DNA of 64,000 nt from Adhaeribacter rhizoryzae (GCF_008629685.1 NZ_VWSF01000006.1:62001-126000), one strand, 5' to 3'; numbered from the stretch's first letter, positions 18,425 to 27,798 are shown. Program-made: numbers and translations. Notes: generated by a model not told the origin, from the sequence alone.

Positions 18425-19630
18425 TTAGCGGGTAATTAATTTAGGCGTTACTACCCAAAAACCAATTGCCGTAAGCACCGAAAATATTCCGGCCAGCCAC
18501 CACAACGTAGTAAAGCCGTAATTAGCCACAATGCTGGTGCCCAGGTAAGGTGCCAATATATGCGCCGCCGAGTAAGAAAGCGAATATAAACCCATGTAAG
18601 CGCCCCGGTTGTAGTCGTTAGAGCGATTAACGGTAATGGTGGCCATAAAAGGCATGGCAAAAATTTCGGCCATACTTAATAAAACCATGGCAACAAATAA
18701 AATTAATTGCCCGAAAGCCAGGTTAAGCAAAATAAAAGAGAATCCGTTTAGTAAAATGCCGGTTACAATTAAACGGGTATAAGAAATGCGCTGGCCAATC
18801 AGGTAAACCAATATCATCTCGAACAGGAAAACAATAAAACCATTTAGACCCAGCAAAGTGCCAATATGCGCCTCCGACAGTACATAAACCTGCCGGTAAT
18901 AGAGGGGCAGGGTAGTAAAAAACTGAAAAAATACGACGGCAAAACAGGTACACAAAAAAGCGAAAATCAAATAAGGCCAATCCTGGTAAGGCGATAAAGT
19001 GCTTTTTTTCGCGGTTTTTTTCGGATGAGATTTGGGCTGAAAACCTTTGCGCGCATTAAAGTAAACGTAGAAAAACAAGCCGGCCAGAATACAGGTAATA
19101 CCATCGGCCATAAATAACAACCGGTACGATACGGTAGCCAGCAAACCCCCAATAGCCGGACCAATTGAAAAGCCCAGGTTTATGGCCATTCGGTTAAGGG
19201 AAAAAGCCCGGGTAAGGTTTTCGGGTTTGGCGTAGAAAGCAACCGATGAGGAATTGGCCGGCCGCAAACACTCCGTAACCAGGCTGAGAATAAACAATCC
19301 GCCTACAAAAGGTAAAAAGCTTTTTAATTGCAGTAACACAAAAAATAAGCTGCCGCCTACTATTAAACTGAAAAACTGCACCCGGAAATGCCCCACCCGG
19401 TCGGTAAGCCAGCCGCCTAAAAAAGAACCGCACATAGAACCCAAGCCGAAAGCGCTCAAAGCCAGCCCCACTTGTTTTAAAGAAAAGCCCAACGCCTCGG
19501 TTAAGTAAACGCTCAGGAAAGGCACCACCATGGCCCCGCTTCGGTTTATAAACATAACCAACGCCAGCATCCAGGCCGGCCGCGACAAACCACCATAAGC
19601 GTTGCGGTATAAGGTTAAAACACGATTCAT
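18425..19630 (-). CDS. MFS transporter (DHA1-like)
   Basis: This is a 401-residue major facilitator with about 12 TM helices. The loop 2-3 signature is present as GGWLTDRVGHFRVQ, and there is a central cytoplasmic Lys-rich loop (KPKSHPKKTAKKS). It is probably a proton-driven efflux or uptake carrier; the substrate is unknown. It is monocistronic and convergent with metG. Confidence 0.88.
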   Translation of the reverse strand: MNRVLTLYRNAYGGLSRPAWMLALVMFINRSGAMVVPFLSVYLTEALGFSLKQVGLALSAFGLGSMCGSFLGGWLTDRVGHFRVQFFSLIVGGSLFFVLLQLKSFLPFVGGLFILSLVTECLRPANSSSVAFYAKPENLTRAFSLNRMAINLGFSIGPAIGGLLATVSYRLLFMADGITCILAGLFFYVYFNARKGFQPKSHPKKTAKKSTLSPYQDWPYLIFAFLCTCFAVVFFQFFTTLPLYYRQVYVLSEAHIGTLLGLNGFIVFLFEMILVYLIGQRISYTRLIVTGILLNGFSFILLNLAFGQLILFVAMVLLSMAEIFAMPFMATITVNRSNDYNRGAYMGLYSLSYSAAHILAPYLGTSIVANYGFTTLWWLAGIFSVLTAIGFWVVTPKLITR

Positions 19631-19730
19631 AAAACAGGCGTATTTAGGCGGTAAATTTAAAAATTTGGCATAAACACAGCAGTATATTATTCTGGTTGCC
19701 GAGAGCCTGAATAATAATAGTGTATTTAAT

Positions 19731-19790
19731 AGTAAAATATTTAATACTTAATGTAAAAAATACTTGACTTTTGTAAAAAATACTTTACAT
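19731..19790. repeat. 20-bp tandem repeats, candidate operator
   Basis: Two adjacent 20-bp units (19751-19770 and 19771-19790) match at 17 of 20 positions, and a weaker third unit lies upstream. Each good unit contains GTAAAAAATAC, a small dyad (GTA/TAC). They overlap the promoter of the membrane-protein/XRE pair, so autoregulation by the XRE protein is the obvious reading. Confidence 0.65.
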
Positions 19791-19793
19791 TTG
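19763..19793 (+). promoter_or_regulatory. promoter of the membrane-protein/XRE operon
   Basis: TTG at 19764-19766, a 19-nt spacer and TACATTTG at 19786-19793 form a -33/-7 promoter inside the tandem repeats. The predicted start of transcription, near 19800, lies after the ATG at 19796. This favours the ATG at 19817. Confidence 0.6.
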
Positions 19794-19816
19794 TAATGAA
19801 CTTAAAACTAATCTCT

Positions 19817-20302
19817 ATGAAAACATCATTTTTATTTCCCAACTCCTTTAAGAAAGTGGGTTGGGTATTATTAGTTCCCGGTACTATTTTGGGTTTGCTG
19901 GTCCTTTTTCAGGGTTATGAAATAGCTTTCTTAAATGCCAAAGTATTTACCTTGTTTAAGGAAACGCAATTCCTTAATAGCCAAAATCCTGGTGGGCATC
20001 TGGTAAACAATAATCTTACAAATGAGTTAGCCAGCGTGATTTTTATGGTTGGGGCAATTCTGGTTGGATTCTCAAAAGAGAAGCAAGAAGACGAGTACAT
20101 TTCCAAAATCAGGTTAGAATCTTTAGTATGGGCTACTTACCTGAATTATGGATTTTTACTCATTGGTTTATTATTCGTGTATGATACCCAATTTTTAACC
20201 TTTATGGCTCTTAACATGTTTACTTTGCTTATTTTCTTTATTATCCGATTCCACCTGGTATTAAGTCAAAACCAGTTTTCAGTTAAGGCTCATGCAGAAT
20301 AA
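19817..20302 (+). CDS. four-TM membrane protein, partner of an XRE regulator
   Basis: This is a 161-residue integral membrane protein with four hydrophobic segments (about VGWVLLVPGTILGLLVLF, a segment near VIFMVGAILVGF, then YGFLLIGLLFVYD and MFTLLIFFIIRFHLVL). No enzyme motif. Such proteins are often found just ahead of a small XRE regulator in Bacteroidota; their role is unknown. The start at 19817 is preferred over 19796 because the latter lies before the predicted transcription start. The 3' end overlaps the regulator gene by 11 nt. Confidence 0.8.
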   Translation: MKTSFLFPNSFKKVGWVLLVPGTILGLLVLFQGYEIAFLNAKVFTLFKETQFLNSQNPGGHLVNNNLTNELASVIFMVGAILVGFSKEKQEDEYISKIRLESLVWATYLNYGFLLIGLLFVYDTQFLTFMALNMFTLLIFFIIRFHLVLSQNQFSVKAHAE

Positions 20303-20492
20303 ATTAAGAATAGAAAGGGCCATTAAAAATATTACCCAGGAAGAACTGGCCCGTTTAATTGGGGTAAGCCGCCAAACCATTAACGCCATGGAGTTAAATA
20401 AATACGTGCCGTCGACGGTGTTATCGCTTAAAATTGCCCGGGTGTTCGAGAAGAAAGTAGAAGATATTTTTATTCTGGAGGATAACGATTGA
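20292..20492 (+). CDS. small XRE/Cro-type transcriptional regulator
   Basis: This 66-residue protein is essentially one HTH_3 domain: ITQEELARLIGVSRQTINAME spans helices 2 and 3, and the end (KVEDIF) is typical of YozG/Xre-like mini-repressors. Its start overlaps the stop of the membrane protein gene, indicating translational coupling. It probably binds the 20-bp repeats upstream of the operon and represses it. Confidence 0.9.
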   Translation: MQNKLRIERAIKNITQEELARLIGVSRQTINAMELNKYVPSTVLSLKIARVFEKKVEDIFILEDND

Positions 20493-20560
20493 ATGAGAAA
20501 GCCCGCTGCATAAACGGTAAACCTTATTATCAGAAATAAACCTGAATTTAGTTTTTAAAC

Positions 20561-20593
20561 AAAAAAGGCGTTGCCCGAGACAACGCCTTTTTT
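20561..20593. terminator. bidirectional terminator after the XRE gene
   Basis: A perfect 13-bp stem (AAAAAAGGCGTTG and complement) with a 7-nt loop, between the convergent XRE and lactonase genes. Confidence 0.9.
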
Positions 20594-20621
20594 GTTTTAT
20601 ATGAGTTTAATGGTAAGCAAA

Positions 20622-21818
20622 TCAGGCTGGGAAAGCCGGTATTACCTGCACACAAACCGGAGAAGGCACCTCAACGGAATGGCCGGTAGCGGTTAGTTTA
20701 CCGGTTTGGCTATCGGCTTTAAAGGTTACAATATTATTGGTGTTCTGGTTGGCTACAAGTAAAATATTCCCGCTCGGGTCGAAACCAAAGTTGCGCGGCC
20801 ATTTACCCTGGGTTCTTACGTGTTCTACCAAAGTTAAATTACCGGTTTCAGCATTAATTGCATAAACCACCAAACTATCATGGCCCCGGTTAGAGCCGTA
20901 CAAAAATTTACCGTTCGGCGACACGTGTATATCGGCGCAAAAACTTTCCTGAGTAACACCGGCCGGTAACGTAGAAACAGATTGGGTTTGGGTAAATGAG
21001 CCGTTGGTGCTGTTATAAGCCAGCACCGAAATGGTATTATCTAATTCGTGAATTAAAAAAGCAAATTTGCCATTTGGGTGAAAAGTTAAATGGCGCGGAC
21101 CAGCGCCGGCTTTGGTGGTAAAATCGCCTTCGGGGTTAGGTATTAAACCGCCTTGTTTTGTATCTAAACGGTAGCTTTTTACTTTATCAATGCCTAAATC
21201 AATGGCAAATACAAATTTATTATCGGGTGCCGGCACAATGCAGTGCGCGTGGGGTGCTTCCTGGCGTTTAACATTTGGTCCTTTGCCCTGGTGCTGTTGC
21301 TTGGTTCTTAAATTACCTAAATGGCCATTGGGCTGTAACGGGAAAATGGCTACATTGCCGCCCACGTAATTAGCCACCAAAGCAAATTTATTAGATTTAT
21401 CGAGGCTTATATAACAAGGCGCGCCGCCCCCGGTAGCCTGCTGGTTAAGTAAAGTTAAACGGCCGGTTTTTTTATCAATGGCAAAAGCGCTAACGGCCCC
21501 GGTGTTGCTGCCGTTAAATTCGGTTACTTCGTTTACCGCGTATAAATATTGGTGGTCTGGGGCCAGGGTAAGAAAAGAAGGATTAGCGCCGCCTTTGTAA
21601 CCGCTTACTTTGGTGAGTTGGCCTGTAGTGCCGTTCAGCCGGAATTGATATAAACCTAAGTCGCCGGCTTTGGCGTAGGTGCCTACATATACTGCGTAAA
21701 ACTTCTCTTTCGATTTTTTATCTTTTTGGGCCAAAGCCGAAAAGGCAAACGGAAGCCCAGCCAAGCTGAGCCCGGCTACTTTCATAAAAAATCGACGTGT
21801 TTGTTTTTCTTTCTTCAT
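20622..21818 (-). CDS. Tat-exported lactonase / 6-phosphogluconolactonase-like beta-propeller
   Basis: This is a 398-residue protein of the lactonase (YbhE/Pgl) family, a seven-bladed propeller. A Tat signal is clear (TRRFFMKVAGLSLAGLPFA), so the protein is exported folded. Typical repeats include GPRHLTFHPNGKFAFLIHEL and ESFCADIHVSPNGKFLYGSN. Family members hydrolyse sugar lactones. Export argues against a pentose-phosphate role here and for periplasmic lactone processing, perhaps together with the sugar dehydrogenase at 6.4-8.7 kb (inference). Confidence 0.9.
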   Translation of the reverse strand: MKKEKQTRRFFMKVAGLSLAGLPFAFSALAQKDKKSKEKFYAVYVGTYAKAGDLGLYQFRLNGTTGQLTKVSGYKGGANPSFLTLAPDHQYLYAVNEVTEFNGSNTGAVSAFAIDKKTGRLTLLNQQATGGGAPCYISLDKSNKFALVANYVGGNVAIFPLQPNGHLGNLRTKQQHQGKGPNVKRQEAPHAHCIVPAPDNKFVFAIDLGIDKVKSYRLDTKQGGLIPNPEGDFTTKAGAGPRHLTFHPNGKFAFLIHELDNTISVLAYNSTNGSFTQTQSVSTLPAGVTQESFCADIHVSPNGKFLYGSNRGHDSLVVYAINAETGNLTLVEHVRTQGKWPRNFGFDPSGNILLVANQNTNNIVTFKADSQTGKLTATGHSVEVPSPVCVQVIPAFPA

Positions 21819-22196
21819 AAAAATTTAATGACTTATGCTACCGCTCGGGTAGCAAGATAAGCAGAATAGCTGAAACGAATAAAGGTATACTAATGCGGTT
21901 AAATATTAGTTCTTCGGAAACGAATGGAGACTGTTCAAACAACTGCTAATATAATTGTAGTCATTTATTTAAGCATATTATTAAATATTCCTCCGCAATA
22001 AATATTCTATAAAAGATAGTTTCCCAAACTTCGGTAAAATGCTTTAAACCAAAATATATGAAAGCCCCAAAGGGGCGCAATATCCCAGCGATGAGTGCAG
22101 CCCATCGGTAAAAGCCCGATAATTTTGTTTCCCAGGGCTGCATCCTGGGCTAGCACGCCCTTTCAGGGCTAGAACAATTTAGAAGGACTTAAAAAA
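21819..22196. other. intergenic region containing a dispersed repeat
   Basis: Between the lactonase start and the helicase terminator. It contains the GC-rich palindromic repeat annotated at 22060-22175. A minus-strand frame at 21961-22143 is produced by that repeat and is not taken as a gene. Confidence 0.5.
22060..22175. repeat. GC-rich composite palindromic intergenic repeat
   Basis: This element is built of several short inverted repeats: AGCCCCAAAGGGGC, CGATG...CATCG, CCCAGGGCTGCATCCTGGG and AGCCCTGAAAGGGCGT-like ends on the other strand. It contrasts with the AT-rich surroundings. It resembles the many-copy REP-like intergenic elements of Bacteroidota and some other phyla. No coding function seen. 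Confidence 0.65.
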
Positions 22197-22230
22197 ATAA
22201 AACCAGGTGTTTGTTTACACCTGGTTTTAT
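22197..22230 (-). terminator. terminator of the DEAD-box helicase gene
   Basis: A 14-bp perfect stem (ATAAAACCAGGTGT and complement) with a 6-nt loop, about 50 nt past the helicase stop codon. Confidence 0.85.
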
Positions 22231-22278
22231 AGAATAAGAATATAAAATATCCTTCGTAAAAAGATTTACTTTATAAGC

Positions 22279-23511
22279 TTAGCTTCTGGAACGGCCAAAC
22301 CACTTCTTTTTCTTTTTCACTTCTGTCCGGTTTTTCTCGGCGCTGGAAGCAACAATTTCGGCTTGCCCGATAGAAGTAAAGTGGTAAGGATGATCTTCTA
22401 CGACCGGAATATTTTTCGAAATTAATTTATGAATATCGCGGAGGTAAGGCTTTTCTTCGGCATCGCAGAAAGAAAGCGCAATACCACTGGCGCCGGCCCT
22501 GCCCGTACGACCAATGCGGTGCACGTAGGTTTCGGGTACGTTCGGTAATTCAAAATTAATCACGTGGGTTAGTTCTTCTACGTCTATGCCGCGGGCCGCA
22601 ATATCGGTAGCAACCAACACGCGGGTAGTACGGCTTTTAAAATTGGTAAGTGCGCGTTGCCGGGCATTCTGCGATTTATTCCCGTGTATGGCTTCGGCCT
22701 GAATACCGGCATTATTTAAATCTTTCGCTACGCGGTCGGCACCGTGTTTGGTGCGTGTAAAAACCAGAGCCGTTTCTATTTTGCGGTCTTCCAGTACGTG
22801 GTTCAGCAGTTTGCGCTTGTTGTTTTTCTCTACAAAATATACTGCTTGCTTAATGGTTTCGGCAGTAGAAGAAACCGGCGTAACTTCAACTTTGGCCGGA
22901 TTTACCAAAATGGTATTAGCCAAATCTGTGATTTCGGGCGGCATGGTAGCCGAGAAAAACAGCGTTTGTCGCTTAACCGGTAGTTTTGCAATCACCTTTT
23001 TTACATCGTGCACAAAACCCATGTCTAGCATCCGGTCGGCCTCGTCGAGTACAAATAATTTAATGCTGTTCAGGTTTATAAAGCCCTGGTTCATCAGGTC
23101 GAGCAGGCGGCCCGGGGTAGCTACCAAAATATCGACGCCGCGCTGCAAAGCGGCGGTTTGGGCGTGTTGCGATACGCCACCAAATATTACCAGGTGCCGC
23201 AAACCGGTAAACCGGCCGTAAGCCGTAAAGCTTTCTTCAATCTGGATAGCCAGTTCGCGGGTTGGAGTTAATATTAGTGCTTTTATGCCTTTCGGGCCGC
23301 GTTCGGTAGTTTGTTCGTTTCTTAATAGTTGCAGAATCGGGATAGCAAAAGCGGCCGTTTTCCCGGTTCCGGTCTGGGCGCAGCCCAGCAAATCTTTGCG
23401 TTGCAAAATCAACGGAATAGACTGTTCCTGAATAGGAGTTGGTTGGGTATAACCTTCTTTTTCTAGCGCCTTCAGGATGGGCTCTATTAAATTTAATTGA
23501 TTAAATGTCAT
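22279..23511 (-). CDS. DEAD-box RNA helicase (RhlE-like)
   Basis: This is a 410-residue ATP-dependent RNA helicase. It has the Q motif at about 21-28, motif I AQTGTGKT at 45-52, PTRELA, motif II DEAD at 156-159, SAT at 187-189, and motif [10 protein letters not shown] at 331-338. It ends in a short basic tail ([12 protein letters not shown]) that fits RNA binding. Likely functions are ribosome assembly or mRNA turnover, often cold-induced. The gene has a long upstream gene-free region. Confidence 0.95.
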   Translation of the reverse strand: MTFNQLNLIEPILKALEKEGYTQPTPIQEQSIPLILQRKDLLGCAQTGTGKTAAFAIPILQLLRNEQTTERGPKGIKALILTPTRELAIQIEESFTAYGRFTGLRHLVIFGGVSQHAQTAALQRGVDILVATPGRLLDLMNQGFINLNSIKLFVLDEADRMLDMGFVHDVKKVIAKLPVKRQTLFFSATMPPEITDLANTILVNPAKVEVTPVSSTAETIKQAVYFVEKNNKRKLLNHVLEDRKIETALVFTRTKHGADRVAKDLNNAGIQAEAIHGNKSQNARQRALTNFKSRTTRVLVATDIAARGIDVEELTHVINFELPNVPETYVHRIGRTGRAGASGIALSFCDAEEKPYLRDIHKLISKNIPVVEDHPYHFTSIGQAEIVASSAEKNRTEVKKKKKWFGRSRS

Positions 23512-24230
23512 TCTTGGTTTTTATAAGCCGGTTTTTGTAAGCTGATTTCCGCTGTGATGCGGCGAAATGGTTTCGGATAGTTTTATAATTTTTTAACCGG
23601 CTGGTTCTGTTGTATAACTCTATTTCGGGCGTAACAATTCAATTACGGCATTATTTAATATTAATAAGCACAATGTAAAACCCAAAGTCTTACCCGAAGG
23701 GCGAAGGTACGGTTTTATTATGAACAACAGGGTTTTCTTTTTAACTGCCAGGCAAGCAGCTTAACAAAGCCAAAGAATATTTTTAGAATAAGATTAAACT
23801 TACCTTTGTGGCCAATTGGTACTTTGCTACAAATGGTTAAGCGTTTACATTTCGGTGGTATAAATTAAGTGCAAATAGCGCGAATTAGTTTAGTACGCAC
23901 CTAGAAAATCAAATAAAAATGCAGCTATAAGAATGTTTGCACAATATTTGTACAAACACAAATGTAAACCTGGCTGTGGTTGTTAAGTGAACTAATGATA
24001 TGGATGAATATTCCAAAGCAAGCTTAATTTATTTAATAAACTTCTAGCTAAGGTATTAGGTAGCTTTGGGCTTTGCCAGAATGGCAGGAGTGGTGCTCTT
24101 TAGGGCAGTTAAAATATTTATCTAAGTAAAATATTATGCTGTAGATAGGCGGCTACCTAATGTAAGTTTTAATATTTACCGGAACGCTTTTTAGGGTTGT
24201 TCGGGTTTAATGAGTTACAATATAAATTAA
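23512..24230. other. 720-nt gene-free region between divergent genes
   Basis: AT-rich, with no open frame worth calling on either strand. It separates the divergent helicase and metallophosphoesterase genes and must hold both promoters. A long 5' leader for the helicase is possible but I cannot show it. Confidence 0.4.
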
Positions 24231-25487
24231 ATGCATCAAACAAGATTTTTTATCGGGGTTTTCCTGGTTGTTCTGTTATCGTTTTTATTAGATAGATATG
24301 TTTTTGCCGGTATCCGGACCATTACGGCTAACTGGAAATCAACCAGGTTAAAGAAAGCAATGCGCTGGGGATACTGGGCTATTTCCTGGGGCGTAACCAC
24401 TTCTATGCTGGTTTACCCCCTTTTTGGTATGCGCAATGCTTTTACTTATTGGCTGCTCAGCATCTTTTTTACTTTGTTTGTAACCAAGCTGGTTTTTACC
24501 CTGGTTTTATTTAGCGAAGATATTATCAGGTTGCTAACGGGTGTGGTAAAATTTATTTTTAAAACTAACAACAGCGGCGTAAAACCTTTAAAGCCGGGCC
24601 GTCGCAAGTTTGTGAGCCAATTAGGCTTGGTGCTAGCTTCTATTCCGTTTGCTTCTTTTGTTTACGGTATGATTAAGGGCAAGTACGATTACAAAGTACA
24701 CCGGCATACCTTATTTTTCGATGATTTACCCGAGGCATTCGATGGCTTTACCATTACCCAAATTTCGGATGTACACACCGGTACTTTTGATAATGCCGAA
24801 GCCGTGCAACGGGGCATTAACATGATAAAAGATCAGAAATCGGATTTGTTTGTTTTTACCGGCGATTTGGTGAATAACGTAGCCGAAGAAGTGGAGCCCT
24901 GGATGAACCTTTTTGGCCAGTTACGCGCGCCTTACGGGCAATTCTCGATATTAGGTAACCACGACTACGGCGATTATATGGAGTGGGAGAGCGAAGCAGC
25001 CAAAGTTGCCAACCTGGATAAACTTAAAAAACACCACGCCGACATGGGTTACCGGTTATTGCTGGACGAAAATATTACCCTGGAGAAAAACGGTCAGAAA
25101 ATTTCGTTGCTGGGTGTAGAAAACTGGGGCGATGGTTTTATTCAGAAAGGCGATTTAGAAAAAGCTTTAACCGGCGTTGATAAAGATGCTTTTAAAATAT
25201 TGCTGTCGCACGATCCTTCGCACTGGCAAAATATTGTAAAACATCATCCTACGCATATTCACTTAACCCTGGCGGGCCATACCCACGGCATGCAAATGGG
25301 CATCGAAACCCCAACAGTTAAATGGAGCCCATCGGAATTGCGTTATGCGCATTGGGCTGGCCTGGCCGAGGAAAATTTGCGTTATTTGTATATAAACCGG
25401 GGCTTTGGCTTTTTAGGCTTTACTGGCCGCGTAGGCATCTGGCCCGAAATTACCGTATTGGAGCTACGTAAGAAAGCAGTAGCTTAA
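24231..25487 (+). CDS. membrane-anchored metallophosphoesterase (YaeI-like)
   Basis: This is a 418-residue protein. The N-terminus holds three TM helices (about 5-25, 45-65, 70-100), then a Tat-like GRRKF segment with a fourth hydrophobic stretch (about 128-146). The calcineurin-like phosphoesterase domain follows, with D180xH182, GDLVNN, GNHD at 242-245, and GHTHG with H350 and H352. The dinuclear metal site is complete. The catalytic domain probably faces the periplasm. The substrate is unknown; YaeI-type relatives act on nucleotide-lipids. Confidence 0.9.
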   Translation: MHQTRFFIGVFLVVLLSFLLDRYVFAGIRTITANWKSTRLKKAMRWGYWAISWGVTTSMLVYPLFGMRNAFTYWLLSIFFTLFVTKLVFTLVLFSEDIIRLLTGVVKFIFKTNNSGVKPLKPGRRKFVSQLGLVLASIPFASFVYGMIKGKYDYKVHRHTLFFDDLPEAFDGFTITQISDVHTGTFDNAEAVQRGINMIKDQKSDLFVFTGDLVNNVAEEVEPWMNLFGQLRAPYGQFSILGNHDYGDYMEWESEAAKVANLDKLKKHHADMGYRLLLDENITLEKNGQKISLLGVENWGDGFIQKGDLEKALTGVDKDAFKILLSHDPSHWQNIVKHHPTHIHLTLAGHTHGMQMGIETPTVKWSPSELRYAHWAGLAEENLRYLYINRGFGFLGFTGRVGIWPEITVLELRKKAVA

Positions 25488-25507
25488 TTCAAAATCATAA
25501 TATTCAT

Positions 25508-25546
25508 AAAAAGGCCGGCTGATAAATATTATCGGCCAGCCTTTTT
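25508..25546. terminator. bidirectional terminator
   Basis: An 18-bp stem with two G-T pairs and a 3-nt loop, flanked by A and T runs, between the convergent metallophosphoesterase and GH16 genes. Confidence 0.85.
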
Positions 25547-25563
25547 ATTTGCCTGCGTAAGTA

Positions 25564-26361
25564 TTATTGGTATACCCGCACGTAATCGATGTAATATTTT
25601 TGTGGTAAAGCCTGCAAATCTACGCCGCGCTGACCGCCCCAGGCGCCACCGATGGCCAGATTCAGAATTAGGTAAAAGGGTCGGTTAAAAGGCCAGGTAC
25701 TGCTACCGGTGCCTTCGTTTTTAAACGTAAACACCACTTTGTTATCCAGTAAAAAATCTATTTTGTCTTCTGTCCAGTCTACGGCGTACAGGTGGAAATC
25801 AGCGTAAGGCTTGGTTAAACCTACTTTCCGGCCTTTGTTCGTGTTTTTTGTGTGGTTGTAAGCTTGGGTATGCACGTTAAAATGAACGGTGTCGGGGTCG
25901 AACCCAACATTTTCCATCATGTCAATTTCGCCGCAGGCCGGCCAGCCCACTTGTTTTATGTTTTTGCCCAACATCCAAATGGCCGGCCACGTACCCCGCG
26001 CCGAAGGTATTTTAGCCCGCACTTCGATGCGGCCGTATTGCCATTCGCCGGTACCCTGCGTAGTTAAGCTGGCGGAAGTTACCGGTACTTTTTTGCCTTT
26101 TACCAACAAAGAATCTTGCCGGGCCTCAATAACTAAATTGCCGTTTTCGACGCGGGCATTTTCTAAGCGGCCTTTGGTGTAATATTGCTCTTCTTTGTTC
26201 CGGATGTAGCCTTCTTCTTCTACCCACTTTTTAGGGTTGGGCTGGCCTTTGTAGTTAAATTCATCGGCCCAAACCAATTTTAATTTTTGGGGTTGCGGAT
26301 TGGGCGTTGGCCGCGAAAATAAAGTATAGCAAAAAACTACAAGTAAACTGAAGTACGCCAT
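25564..26361 (-). CDS. glycoside hydrolase family 16 beta-glucanase
   Basis: This is a 265-residue exported GH16 enzyme (laminarinase/lichenase type) that cleaves beta-1,3 or beta-1,3-1,4 glucans. The catalytic motif EIDMMEN gives nucleophile E145, D147 and acid/base E150 in the numbering from this start. Other family features are WADEFNY, GTWPAIWML and FYLILNLAIGG. The frame is open to 26418, but the ATG at 26361 (MAYFSLLVVFCYTLF) places a signal peptide at the N-terminus and is preferred. There is no carbohydrate-binding module. Confidence 0.92.
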   Translation of the reverse strand: MAYFSLLVVFCYTLFSRPTPNPQPQKLKLVWADEFNYKGQPNPKKWVEEEGYIRNKEEQYYTKGRLENARVENGNLVIEARQDSLLVKGKKVPVTSASLTTQGTGEWQYGRIEVRAKIPSARGTWPAIWMLGKNIKQVGWPACGEIDMMENVGFDPDTVHFNVHTQAYNHTKNTNKGRKVGLTKPYADFHLYAVDWTEDKIDFLLDNKVVFTFKNEGTGSSTWPFNRPFYLILNLAIGGAWGGQRGVDLQALPQKYYIDYVRVYQ

Positions 26362-26433
26362 GAGGGTGAAATCTGGAAATATTAAACAGGAAATTGCCGG
26401 AGAAGCTAACCAGCGCAAAAATATAATATTGCT

Positions 26434-26841
26434 TTATTTTTTCTGTTCGCAGTTAAACATCCAGTTAATGCCAAATTTATCGGTGAGCATACCAAATTGG
26501 GCACCCCAAAAAGTATCTTGCAAGGGCATGGTTACCTGGCCGCCAGCCGAAAGGTTGGTAAACGCTGTTTCGAGTTGGGCAATATTTTCGAAGTTTAACG
26601 ATAAGGTAACATTATTGCCAATGGTAACTGGGTGATCAGGTAAACTATCGGAAGCCATAATAATAGCTTGGCCCAGTTTTAATATTGCATGCAGTATTTT
26701 CTTTTTGTACGCTTCGGGCACGTCCATTGGGGCACTTTCGAAATAGCTCAGCATCGGAATTTCACCGGACAGGGCTTCTTTGTAAAAGTTAAAGGCTTCT
26801 TCGCAATTGCCTCTAAAGGTTAAATACGGTTGTACTTCCAT
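26434..26841 (-). CDS. VOC-family protein (PhnB-like)
   Basis: This is a 135-residue vicinal-oxygen-chelate fold protein of the PhnB/3-demethylubiquinone-methyltransferase-like group. It starts with VQPYLTFRGNCEEAFNFYKEA and ends with FGINWMFNCEQKK. Two beta-alpha-beta-beta-beta units are apparent. The function of this group is not settled. Confidence 0.85.
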   Translation of the reverse strand: MEVQPYLTFRGNCEEAFNFYKEALSGEIPMLSYFESAPMDVPEAYKKKILHAILKLGQAIIMASDSLPDHPVTIGNNVTLSLNFENIAQLETAFTNLSAGGQVTMPLQDTFWGAQFGMLTDKFGINWMFNCEQKK

Positions 26842-26944
26842 GTTATAGTTAGGATTAAAATATTTGCTTAAGCGTAATAAAATCTGAAAAATAAACGGCT
26901 AACAACGCAGTAGCCCAAAGCAGGTAAGAACCTAAGATTAAATA

Positions 26945-27601
26945 TTAAGGCATTAAGTGGCTCGTAAATCCTTTTTGGGTTAACTGTTCAAAGGCGTTCC
27001 AAACAGCATCCGGAATATCCTGGTGAATCTGAAAGCCTTTGGGCGGGTAGGTCCGGATGCGTTGTAAATCGCCCAGCATAATATTTATTACCTCTTCCTG
27101 CGAAATTTCGTGGTTGGGATAATCAGTAAAACTAATTTGGGGCGAGGTAACCATTATTGCTACCGGTTCGCCGGGCCATTGCTTCATAAACGTGGCATAA
27201 GCCCGGCGTTCCATATAAGGTTTCTGCACCAAAATCATGCGTTTTATTTTAATATTATTCTTCTGGAGTAAAGCATAAGTTAGGGCAATATTTTCGCCGG
27301 TGTTGGTCGAGCGGTTTTCAATCAAAATTTTATCGGCGGGTACGCCCATGTCGCGGGCAATTTGGGCAAATTTATCGGCTTCGGGCTCATTCCACAGGCC
27401 ATCGGTAAGCCGCCCCAAACCCCCAGAAAATATTAACAGCGGCGCGTAGCCCTGCAAAAACAACTCGGCACCGCGTTCGGCTACCCGGGTATCGTGGCTG
27501 CCCAAAACCAAAATACAATCGGCCGGAGCGAGCAAATGATTAACATGATGATAATCCCAAATTAATTGGCTTAAGCGTAAAGTTTCGGAGTCGAGGAACA
27601 T
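26945..27601 (-). CDS. YdcF/DUF218 family protein
   Basis: This is a 218-residue DUF218 (ElyC/SanA/YdcF) protein. It has the family motifs CILVLGSHDTRVAERGAELF, IFSGGLG, a conserved acidic helix (EADKFAQIARDMGVPADKI) and ENRSTNTGENI. It lacks an N-terminal TM, so it resembles soluble E. coli YdcF, which binds SAM, more than ElyC. Its function is unknown. Confidence 0.88.
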   Translation of the reverse strand: MFLDSETLRLSQLIWDYHHVNHLLAPADCILVLGSHDTRVAERGAELFLQGYAPLLIFSGGLGRLTDGLWNEPEADKFAQIARDMGVPADKILIENRSTNTGENIALTYALLQKNNIKIKRMILVQKPYMERRAYATFMKQWPGEPVAIMVTSPQISFTDYPNHEISQEEVINIMLGDLQRIRTYPPKGFQIHQDIPDAVWNAFEQLTQKGFTSHLMP

Positions 27602-27728
27602 AAATAATAGTTTTGTCCGGAATATCTTAAAAGAACCTGTAATACAAAAGTACTTTATCTTAAAATCTACCCGTTAAACTAAAACCAGCAAAGGATACGT
27701 AGCGTTTAAAAAGTATAATACCCGTGCA

Positions 27729-27759
27729 TTGCACTTAAAATATATTTTTTATTAATTTG
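27729..27759 (+). promoter_or_regulatory. promoter of the hydrolase/PAS-kinase operon
   Basis: TTG at 27729-27731, a 20-nt spacer and TTAATTTG at 27752-27759 (one mismatch to TAnnTTTG). The same -7 sequence is seen before acpP. It overlaps the longest possible start (TTG at 27757), so the ATG at 27799 is the likely start. Confidence 0.5.
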
Positions 27760-27798
27760 TTTTTACAGCATTGCGCAACTTTATTTTATAGCAGCTAC

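Noticed and set aside
21961-22143. Minus-strand frame of 60 codons before the helicase gene
   Set aside because: Half of it is the GC-rich palindromic repeat; translation is a by-product of that element.
23512-24230. Hidden gene or RNA in the 720-nt gap
   Set aside because: No open frame of note and no recognisable RNA fold by eye; left as gene-free.
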